A DNA stretch of 64,000 bases from JAFDVL01 sp043783625 (GTDB lineage: Bacteria > Acidobacteriota > Blastocatellia > RBC074). Below, piece by piece: positions 26,686 through 32,868 of this stretch. The translations under genes were made by a program, and so were the position numbers. The stretch covers positions 1 through 64,000 of the forward strand of contig JAYVZE010000179.1 of NCBI GenBank assembly GCA_043783625.1, given 5' to 3'. The first letter of the stretch is position 1. Every line of letters starts with the position of its first letter. The notes under the pieces are model-generated. The model saw nothing but the letters and a program-made list of their open reading frames with translations, did not search any database and was not told the DNA's origin.

Positions 26686-26807
26686 CGGCGACAAGGATTT
26701 GAGAAACGTTTTTTGAGCTATTGCTGTTACCAGCAAGCGGAAATTGAATCCGCAACCTTCCGTATCGCTACGGACGCTCTACCATGTAGTTCCTCTGGCA
26801 TTCGCCG
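26686..26807 (-). ncRNA. Y RNA (YrlA-type), unit A: permuted in the D-loop
   Basis: 122 nt. Closing stem CGGCGA/TCGCCG. The 5' strand has CGAATGCC and GGAACTACAT; the 3' strand has CGTTTC and CCTTGTCG. Inside, in transcript order: D-loop half and D-stem GGTAGAGC, a hairpin TCCGTA-GCGA-TACGGA in place of the anticodon arm, AGGTT, T-arm GCGGA-TTCAATT-TCCGC, acceptor-like TTGCTG, GNRA loop GTAA, CAGCAA, TA, and D-stem GCTC. GCTC and GAGC meet across the ends, so the Ro-type stem enters through the D-loop. Two GNRA tetraloops cap arms that are open in real tRNA. It is named from its context next to rsr and its tRNA mimicry. Confidence 0.85.
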
Positions 26808-26815
26808 ATGGATGA

Positions 26816-26881
26816 GTTTCGAGTTTTGGGTTTTGAGTTTCGCGGTACATTCCTCGAAACCTAAAACTTGAAACTCGAAAC
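26816..26881. repeat. Spacer hairpin between Y RNA units A and B
   Basis: A 66-base imperfect hairpin. Both arms are built from variants of an 8-base unit GTTTCGAG/GTTTTGGG. It could be a processing site, for example for RNase III, that frees individual RNAs. Confidence 0.7.
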
Positions 26882-26889
26882 AAATTTAA

Positions 26890-27011
26890 TGACGACAAGT
26901 GAGTGTGAAACGTTGTTGTTGCTCTATCTCCTGAGCTACTGCGCTTTCACGCAGGCAGGGATTCGCACCCTGCGACCCACAAGTTAGATGTAGTTCCACT
27001 AGCATTCGTCA
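26890..27011 (-). ncRNA. Y RNA (YrlA-type), unit B: permuted in the anticodon arm
   Basis: 122 nt. Closing stem TGACGA/TCGTCA. Flanking conserved strands are CGAATGCTAGTGGAACTACAT (5', 21-nt region at 26986-27008) and CGTTTCA...CTTGTCG (3'); GGAAC pairs with GTTTC. Inside: T-arm CAGGG-TGCGAAT-CCCTG, acceptor strand CTGCGT, loop GAAA, acceptor strand GCGCAG, TA, then a complete D-arm GCTC-AGGAGATA-GAGC. The anticodon arm is replaced by the Ro-type stem, so tRNA order is circularly permuted and the acceptor is closed by a GNRA tetraloop. No free CCA end exists. Confidence 0.9.
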
Positions 27012-27019
27012 CTAAGATA

Positions 27020-27078
27020 GTTTCGAGTTTCGAGTTTTGGGTTTCGAGGTGCTCTCCCCGAAACGCAAAACTCGAAAC
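27020..27078. repeat. Spacer hairpin between Y RNA units B and C
   Basis: A 59-base fold-back of GTTTCGAG-type units, related in sequence to the A/B spacer but with different loop and bulges. Confidence 0.7.
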
Positions 27079-27085
27079 TAAATTT

Positions 27086-27222
27086 TTACGACGACAAGAA
27101 GTGATGAAACGTTTTCGCGCTCTACTACTGAGCTACTGCCCCATAAGTTTGGTGGAGCAGGCGGGATTCGCACCCGCGACCTAGTCATTGAAAGATGTAG
27201 TTCCATCGGGCATTCGTCGTAA
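27086..27222 (-). ncRNA. Y RNA (YrlA-type), unit C: permuted in the anticodon arm
   Basis: 137 nt. Closing stem of 9 bp, TTACGACGA/TCGTCGTAA. The 5' strand CGAATGCCC...GGAACTACAT and the 3' strand CGTTTC...CTTGTCG match units A and B. Inside: T-arm GCGGG-TGCGAAT-CCCGC, acceptor CTGCTCC followed by ACCA, a loop, acceptor GGGGCAG (7 bp with one G-T pair), TA, D-arm GCTC-AGTAGTA-GAGC. The acceptor strand plus discriminator A and CCA is exactly what a mature tRNA 3' end looks like, yet here it continues into a loop. It is the most tRNA-like unit. Confidence 0.92.
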
Positions 27223-27252
27223 GTTAGTTAAAAGTGATGAGCAATGAGTGAT

Positions 27253-27271
27253 GAGTTTTTTCTCAAAACTC
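27253..27271. repeat. Short spacer hairpin between Y RNA units C and D
   Basis: GAGTTTT and AAAACTC pair around a 5-base loop. It occupies the same position as the longer spacers and is flanked by GTGATGAG-type short repeats. Confidence 0.55.
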
Positions 27272-27285
27272 GGAGCTATTTTTTA

Positions 27286-27378
27286 TGGCGACAAAATCGG
27301 TGAGAGTTCTCCCCCGTAAATGGAGGAGGCGGGGGTCGAACCCGCTATAACCAATGTACTCCCAACCAGCATTCGCCA
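27286..27378 (-). ncRNA. Y RNA (YrlA-type), unit D: minimal T-arm/acceptor form
   Basis: 93 nt, first in the transcript after rsr. Closing stem TGGCGA/TCGCCA. Upper stem GGGAGT/ACTCTC replaces GGAAC/GTTTC of the other units with full compensatory pairing. Inside only a T-arm GCGGG-TTCGACC-CCCGC and an acceptor CTCCTCC/GGGGGAG closed by ATTTAC are present. There is no D-arm and no anticodon arm, so the tRNA mimic is reduced to the coaxial T-arm/acceptor minihelix. Conserved CGAATGC and TTGTCG keep it in the family. Confidence 0.8.
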
Positions 27379-27384
27379 GGATGT

Positions 27385-27478
27385 AAAGTCTATCGAGTCT
27401 GTTGAGTCCATAGAGTCTGGCGAGTCACTTGTCGTGACGACTCCAAAGACTCTACGGACTCTAAGACTTCATAGACTC
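27385..27478. repeat. Hairpin of GAGTCT-type units between rsr and the Y RNAs
   Basis: A 94-base fold-back in which AGTCTAT, GAGTCC and TAGAGTCT pair with AGACTCTA, GGACTC and ATAGACT. It overlaps the rsr stop codon (27469-27471). It may terminate part of the rsr transcription or serve as a cut site releasing the RNA array. Confidence 0.75.
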
Positions 27479-29022
27479 ACATTTTCAATCACGCCGATCC
27501 AATGATCTGCGCCGATTTTTCCGCTGGCGAATTCGGCAATGACTTCAAAAACCTGATCGGAAAATCCGCCAATGTTCATGATGTCGGTGCTTTCTTTCGC
27601 CTGCGTAGTTCCGTACGGTTGAATGTCAATGCATACCATTTTGGCGTTAGCATTACGCGCTTTGAACTGCTTCCATTCTTCCATCGTCTGCGTTGCGCCG
27701 TAGCGTTTTGAATCTACCCACGATTCGTTATCCGAAACGTAGATGATTAAATCTCCGCTGGCTTTGCGTTTGTTCAGTGCTGCCAACGGTGCGCTGCAAT
27801 TGGTTCCACCTGAAGGCAGGTTCGCCAATTTCTGTGCATTCGTCATCACACTGTCACGCGGATTCAACGTAGCTTTCACCACTTCGTCCGAGAACGGAAT
27901 GACTTCAGCATTTGGATTTTTGCGCAGGATCGCAGCAGCTACGAGAGCAGCTACGTCAATGCAACGAACCTTGCTGGTTGCGCCTTTGCGATGACCAGTC
28001 ACGGGGGATTGCATCGAGCCTGACACGTCAGGGCAAACATAAATTTTGCCGTTGAATTCAGGCACGTTGCTGATGGAAATTTCCATCGCATCCTGCAATG
28101 CTTCACGCACGACAGCAGGAACGTCTTCACTGGCGTTTGTGTACGCCGTCATTAACTGATACGGGAACACGCGAGCTTTTTTAATGGCGTGAGAATCACG
28201 TAAGCGATTCGCAATCAATTCAGGCATTCCGTCCTGCGAGAAAACGTCGTGACGCAGAAACGTATTCAGATTCATGCGCGTCATTTGCCACGGTGCGGTT
28301 CGCGCAATTGCAGCCCATTCGTATTTGCTGAGTTCAAGCGAAGTCAACATTTGGAATGGCACATTCGGAATTTCCGCACGATCCCCCTGTTTGAATTTTT
28401 CGTAAGTTTTCACCAGCGCAGGCAATTCGTCAGCGTTGATGTCGCGTCCGATGAAATATCCAAATAATGCCTCACGGCTTTTGCTGTTGGGCGTTGGATG
28501 AATCATCTTCACAATGTCAGCGAACGAAGGCGCAGCTCCGATGGAAGCTTTGAAAACAGCTTCGTCATCGCGTGAAGCGAACCATTCGCGGATCAAACGT
28601 TTTGGTGCAGAGCCGAGCGATTTACGACCAACCACACCAGAGCGCAAAATTTGCACAAAGGTGCGCAGCATTTTCCCGCTATCAATGACACGTGGAAAAA
28701 TTGCTTCGAGTAACTTCACGTCACGCATGGCGAGGATGGCGCACAGCAACGCGGGCATATCTTTCATGAAGCCGCGCTGACGCGCAAAAATTGCCGTTTG
28801 CGCAATGAATTTCGGTTCAAGTTCCTGACAAAGCGCAATCACTTTGGCAAGCTGTTCTTCGGCCTCGGCGTAAAAAGTCGAATTCAAACACCCGGTCGCA
28901 GCGTACTGCGCGAGCATCTGTTTGGGCGTGAAGGTGTATGCCTGACCGCACGCTTCGTTGACAGTATCGGTTTTCGGCAGTAACTTACCGATGATTGAAG
29001 TAAACAAATTCTTGTTTGCCAT
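27469..29022 (-). CDS. rsr: TROVE-domain protein, bacterial Ro60 orthologue
   Basis: 517 residues, normal for Ro60/Rsr. The HEAT-like TROVE ring occupies about 25-315 (blocks KQMLAQYAATGCLN, FARQRGFMKDMPALL, LTSLELSKYEWAAIA). A von Willebrand A domain follows, with the MIDAS motif DVSGSM at 332-337 and the Thr/Asp loop of SGGTNCSAPL. Ro60 binds misfolded RNA ends in its ring and Y RNAs on its outer surface. In bacteria Y RNA tethers it to PNPase (shown in Deinococcus). The gene heads the minus-strand operon below a -24/-12 promoter and is directly followed by four Y RNAs. Its start has a minus-strand AGGAG 7-8 bases above the ATG. Confidence 0.95.
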   Translation of the reverse strand: MANKNLFTSIIGKLLPKTDTVNEACGQAYTFTPKQMLAQYAATGCLNSTFYAEAEEQLAKVIALCQELEPKFIAQTAIFARQRGFMKDMPALLCAILAMRDVKLLEAIFPRVIDSGKMLRTFVQILRSGVVGRKSLGSAPKRLIREWFASRDDEAVFKASIGAAPSFADIVKMIHPTPNSKSREALFGYFIGRDINADELPALVKTYEKFKQGDRAEIPNVPFQMLTSLELSKYEWAAIARTAPWQMTRMNLNTFLRHDVFSQDGMPELIANRLRDSHAIKKARVFPYQLMTAYTNASEDVPAVVREALQDAMEISISNVPEFNGKIYVCPDVSGSMQSPVTGHRKGATSKVRCIDVAALVAAAILRKNPNAEVIPFSDEVVKATLNPRDSVMTNAQKLANLPSGGTNCSAPLAALNKRKASGDLIIYVSDNESWVDSKRYGATQTMEEWKQFKARNANAKMVCIDIQPYGTTQAKESTDIMNIGGFSDQVFEVIAEFASGKIGADHWIGVIENVSL

Positions 29023-29109
29023 AACGTGTAAATCTCCTCTTCGGACAATATTTGCCAGGACAATTTTTTAAGGAATTTCCCGGCTTGTTCATTCCGACGC
29101 TGTTAGTAA

Positions 29110-29126
29110 TGCGAGAGCCGTGCCAG
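29110..29126 (-). promoter_or_regulatory. Sigma-54 (-24/-12) promoter of the rsr-Y RNA-rtcB operon
   Basis: The minus strand reads CTGGCACGGCTCTCGCA against consensus YTGGCACGrNNNTTGCW, with one mismatch (TTGC to TCGC). GG and GC are separated by exactly 10 bases. The transcript would start near 29098, with a leader of about 75 nt. RtcR, a sigma-54 activator, is encoded 2 kb away, which supports function. TTGATAA repeats at about 29142-29166 upstream could be activator sites, but I cannot verify this. Confidence 0.85.
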
Positions 29127-29318
29127 AATGATTCTGAATGGATTTGATAACGGTAAAGCATTGATAAAAAACAGGATGAGGATAAATAGCGGATTTGCAC
29201 AGTAAAAACTCTAAGCGTGAAATTGATTTTAAAAGATAAGAAATTAGATTATATTCTAAGGCTGAACGATGCGATGAATTATGATTCGTGTTCAGTATAG
29301 ATTTGAAAGGAACCCCGC

Positions 29319-30779
29319 ATGACTAATTTCAACTGGCTTCTGGATGGAAGCATCGTCGGCGTCTATTTGTTGATTACGATGATCGCCGGACTTTGGGTGC
29401 GTAAGTACGTTGGCAAGGTCGAACATTTTTTGGTCGCCGGACGTGAGATGGATTTATTTCTTGGCATCGCATCGCTGGCAGCTACGGAGTTCGGCATCGT
29501 GACTTGTATGTACACGGCGCAGAACGGCTACAAATTTGGTTTTGCCGGAGCGACTCCCGGAATCCTGATGGCGGCTGCGATGTTGATTGTCGGGCTGACG
29601 GGGTTTTGCATTAAGCCGTTACGCGATTCGGGCGTGATGACTTTGCCGGAATTGATTGATAAAAAATTCGGGCCGAATATTCGCTGGGCGGCGGGAGTCG
29701 TGATCGTTCTCGGCGGCTTGTTGAATATGGGAGTTTTCCTGCGCGTCGGTGGGCAGTTTCTGGTTTTAGTCGCGGGAATGGACGTTCGATATTTAGAAGT
29801 GATGATGACGGCGTTGTTGATTGGCGTGGCAGTCTACACAATCCTCGGCGGAATGCTGTCAGTTTTGGTGACGGACTTCCTGCAATTCATTGTGATGAGT
29901 GCCGGATTGATTGCGGTGACGGTTTTAATTTTGGTCAATGTCGGATGGGAAAAATTGGTGACGACAGTTGAAGTCAATTACGGCGCGGCGGGCTTCAATC
30001 CATTTATCAATCCTGAAATGGGATGGGGCTATGTGGTCTTCAATGCGTTGCTGAATACGGCAGCGGTGTTGACGTGGCAGACAACCATTGCGCGGGTGTT
30101 GGCGGCGAAAAATACGGAGACCGGACGAAAAATTTATACGCGGACAAGTTTCTTTTTTGTCTGCCGATTTTTGATCCCGGGTATTTGGGGAATCGCGGCG
30201 CTGGCGGCTTTGGGGCCGCAGGTTGATTCGCTCGAAGCGATGCCGAAATATCTGGCAGTGGCGGTTCCGGCGGGCTTGATGGGATTGCTCGTAGCGGCCA
30301 TGTTGGCGGCGGATATGTCCACGGATTCCTCTTATATGTTGTCGTGGGGAAGCGTGATTTATAACGATATTATGGCTCCATTTCACAAGGGGCAATGGTC
30401 AGAGAAAAAGGGTTTGCTGATTAACCGTTTCATCGTCGCCATCATCGGCGTTTTCCTGCTGATTTACGGATTATGGTACAAGCTGGAAGGCGGCTTGTGG
30501 GATTATCTGACGTTGACGGGAACAATTTATCTGGCGAGTATTTCGGTTTTGCTCATTGCGTGTTGTTACTGGGATCGTGCGAATAGCTGGGGCGCGGCGG
30601 CGGCGATTGTGGTCAGTGCGGTTATTCCGGTGGCATATTTGGTGATGGAAAAAATGGACAGTACCAAAGCCTTTACGAAAAGTGTCGGCCCGCATTATTC
30701 AGGCATCGCAGCCTTTGCTGGTGCGGCTCTGGCGATGATCATCGGATCATTAATCAAACCGCAGGCACAGAAAAATTAA
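29319..30779 (+). CDS. Sodium:solute symporter (SSS family)
   Basis: 486 residues with about 13 hydrophobic helices of the LeuT-type SSS fold. Characteristic blocks are VAGREMDLFLGIASLAATEFG near helix 2, and MLAADMSTDSSYMLSWGSVIYND with the Na2-site serines in helix 8. It imports an organic solute with Na+; the substrate is not readable. An SSS accessory protein gene follows after a short gap, supporting a two-component transporter. It runs divergent to rsr with a 296-base spacer that also contains the rsr promoter. Confidence 0.88.
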   Translation: MTNFNWLLDGSIVGVYLLITMIAGLWVRKYVGKVEHFLVAGREMDLFLGIASLAATEFGIVTCMYTAQNGYKFGFAGATPGILMAAAMLIVGLTGFCIKPLRDSGVMTLPELIDKKFGPNIRWAAGVVIVLGGLLNMGVFLRVGGQFLVLVAGMDVRYLEVMMTALLIGVAVYTILGGMLSVLVTDFLQFIVMSAGLIAVTVLILVNVGWEKLVTTVEVNYGAAGFNPFINPEMGWGYVVFNALLNTAAVLTWQTTIARVLAAKNTETGRKIYTRTSFFFVCRFLIPGIWGIAALAALGPQVDSLEAMPKYLAVAVPAGLMGLLVAAMLAADMSTDSSYMLSWGSVIYNDIMAPFHKGQWSEKKGLLINRFIVAIIGVFLLIYGLWYKLEGGLWDYLTLTGTIYLASISVLLIACCYWDRANSWGAAAAIVVSAVIPVAYLVMEKMDSTKAFTKSVGPHYSGIAAFAGAALAMIIGSLIKPQAQKN

Positions 30780-30790
30780 GGAGGATCATC

Positions 30791-30940
30791 ATGGGAAATC
30801 ATTGGTTTTGGTTTTTATTGACGATGGCTTGTGTCATCTGGTATTCGACCGTCACCGTGTATGTGGCGATCAAAGGCGCAGCCGATATTAAAGGGATGCT
30901 GGCAAGATTGTCGGAAAATTACGGCGAAGATAAGGAATAA
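30791..30940 (+). CDS. Small membrane partner of the symporter
   Basis: 49 residues, starting ATG 30791 with AGGAGG eight bases upstream. A single hydrophobic helix (about 5-28, FWFLLTMACVIWYSTVTVYV) is followed by a polar tail. It begins 11 bases after the symporter stop. Such short single-helix proteins often accompany SSS transporters. It is below usual gene-caller size limits but has a clear ribosome binding site and context. Confidence 0.75.
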   Translation: MGNHWFWFLLTMACVIWYSTVTVYVAIKGAADIKGMLARLSENYGEDKE

Positions 30941-30952
30941 ATATTTTCCGTC

Positions 30953-31151
30953 ATCGTCGCAGCACGACGTCTGAATTTAGCCGTGTGGTTTCAACCCACG
31001 GTAACGCGGTGTTTAGATTTTCCGTCGCGTCAGCGACGATTGAAAGAAATATTAATTTCAGCCGTCGCTGACGCGACGAAAAAATAAAATGTAAACGTCT
31101 ACCGTGGGTTAAAACGCCACGGCTAAAGTCAGGCGTCGCGCTGCGACGGGG
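30953..31151. repeat. 200-bp inverted repeat (MITE-like)
   Basis: Two arms of about 95 bp. The left begins CGTCGCAGCACGACG and contains TTAGCCGTG, AACCCACGGTA and CCGTCGCGTCAGCGACG. The right carries their reverse complements in order. It sits between convergent features just before rtcR and is clearly a fold-back element with no coding capacity. Confidence 0.85.
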
Positions 31152-31189
31152 AATGAAAACACCCACTCAATAGACTTCACTTTTTTCTC

Positions 31190-32791
31190 ATGCCGCAAAA
31201 ACGAACAGTAGTTTTTGGAATCCTCGGAATTAAAAAAGATTCCGGCAAAGGTGTTGCACGCCGGGAGAAATGGCGTCCGACAATTGCGCTTTGTTCGCAC
31301 GAAGATTTGCTCATCCATCGCTTTGAATTATTAACCCAGCCGACCCATCACGAATTAGCCAAACAAATTATCGCTGACATCAAAGACGTTTCTCCTGAAA
31401 CTGAGATCAAGACGCATCTGGTACAATTTGATGACGCATGGGACTTTGAAGAAGTCTACGGGCAATTACACGATTTTTTCCGTAATTATTCCTTCAAGCC
31501 GGACAAGGAAGATTATCTGGTGCATCTTTCGACGGGGACGCATACACTTCAGATTTGCCTGTTTTTATTAACTGAATCGCGTCATTTGCCCGGACAATTG
31601 ATTCAAACTTCACCGCCGAAATATCGTCGCGGAAAGGTGAGTGATCCGGGCACGTACAACATTATTGATTTGGATTTATCGAAGTACGGCTTACTGACTT
31701 CGCGCTTTCAGCAGGAGCAAAAAGAAGCGACTTCGTTTTTGAAATCCGGCATCGAAACGCGCAACAAACAATTCAATAAATTAATTGCCCGCATCGAACA
31801 GGTAGCGATTGCTTCACGCGATCCGCTGTTATTAATGGGGCCGACGGGAGCAGGAAAATCACGATTGGCGAAACGTATCTTCGCCCTAAAAAAAGCCAGA
31901 CATCAGATGAGCGGAAATTTTGTCGAAGTGAATTGCGCGACGATTCGCGGCGACGGTGCAATGTCAGCTTTGTTCGGGCATATCAAGGGCGCGTTCACGG
32001 GTGCGATCAATCCACGTGACGGTCATCTTCGTGCGGCGAATAATGGCGTTCTATTTTTAGATGAAATCGGCGAGCTGGGATTAGACGAACAGGCGATGTT
32101 GCTGCGTGCGCTGGAAGACAAAGTATTTCTGCCACTCGGCTCCGACAAAGAAGTCAAAAGCGAATTTCAATTAATTGCCGGAACCAACCGCGATTTATCG
32201 GAACGCGTAAGCAGCGGAAAATTCCGCGATGATCTGTTGGCGCGAATAAATTTATGGACATTTAGCTTGCCATCCTTGCGCGAACGCAAAGAAGACATCG
32301 AACCGAATTTGCAATTTGAACTGGATCAATTCGCCGAACGCAACGGGACGCGGGTGACGTTCAGCCGCGAAGCTTTGAATCATTTTGTAAAATTCGCAAC
32401 GTCGAACGAAGCCAGTTGGAACGGGAATTTTCGTGATTTAAATGGCGCGATTATTCGGATGGCGACATTCGCCGAAAGCGGCAGAATTTCAGTGGAAGTT
32501 GTGAACGAAGAAATTGAACGGCTTCGTGCTGCGTGGCAAAATTCCAGCGCGACGTTTGGCGAAGGTTTGGAAAATTTATTGGATGAAAATGTGATTGCGG
32601 AACTAGATTTATTTGATCGAATGCAGCTCCTGAAGGTGATTGAAATTTGTCGTGAATCGCGTTCGCTTTCTGAAGCCGGACGCAAACTGTTTCATTCTTC
32701 CCGTGAACAGAAAAAAACTGCCAACGATGCAGATCGGTTGCGAAAATATTTGATGAGATTTGGATTGCGTTGGGAAGGAATTAAAGAATAG
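31190..32791 (+). CDS. rtcR: RtcR, sigma-54 dependent activator of RNA repair
   Basis: 533 residues. The N-terminal RtcR/CARF-like domain (about 1-185) contains VHLSTGTHTLQI, the segment expected to sense an RNA-end ligand such as a 2',3'-cyclic phosphate nucleotide. The AAA+ domain shows Walker A GPTGAGKS (217-224), the sigma-54 contact loop GAFTGA (267-272) and Walker B LFLDEIGEL (288-296). The C-terminal region, with LFDRMQLLKVIEICR and SLSEAGRKLFHSS, is the DNA-binding part. It is known to activate rtcBA and rsr-yrlBA from sigma-54 promoters. No Shine-Dalgarno precedes the ATG. Confidence 0.95.
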   Translation: MPQKRTVVFGILGIKKDSGKGVARREKWRPTIALCSHEDLLIHRFELLTQPTHHELAKQIIADIKDVSPETEIKTHLVQFDDAWDFEEVYGQLHDFFRNYSFKPDKEDYLVHLSTGTHTLQICLFLLTESRHLPGQLIQTSPPKYRRGKVSDPGTYNIIDLDLSKYGLLTSRFQQEQKEATSFLKSGIETRNKQFNKLIARIEQVAIASRDPLLLMGPTGAGKSRLAKRIFALKKARHQMSGNFVEVNCATIRGDGAMSALFGHIKGAFTGAINPRDGHLRAANNGVLFLDEIGELGLDEQAMLLRALEDKVFLPLGSDKEVKSEFQLIAGTNRDLSERVSSGKFRDDLLARINLWTFSLPSLRERKEDIEPNLQFELDQFAERNGTRVTFSREALNHFVKFATSNEASWNGNFRDLNGAIIRMATFAESGRISVEVVNEEIERLRAAWQNSSATFGEGLENLLDENVIAELDLFDRMQLLKVIEICRESRSLSEAGRKLFHSSREQKKTANDADRLRKYLMRFGLRWEGIKE

Positions 32792-32868
32792 ACCGCTGAT
32801 GACGCGGATTTGGCAGGTTTTCGCGGATTTGATTTTTGAGCTTAATCAATAAGGAAAATGAGGCTAAC

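Noticed and set aside
26740..27360. Normal tRNA genes on the minus strand
   Set aside because: T-arm and acceptor match tRNA, but D- and acceptor strands come after the T-arm, and no anticodon loop exists; order is permuted and the ends are closed by Ro-type stems.
27320..27505. A 61-residue plus-strand protein starting MEEAGVEPA
   Set aside because: It is the antisense reading of Y RNA unit D and the spacer hairpin; this peptide is a well-known false product of tRNA-like T-arm sequence.
30953..31151. CRISPR array or tandem repeat
   Set aside because: There are only two arms in inverted orientation and no regular spacers; it is a fold-back element.
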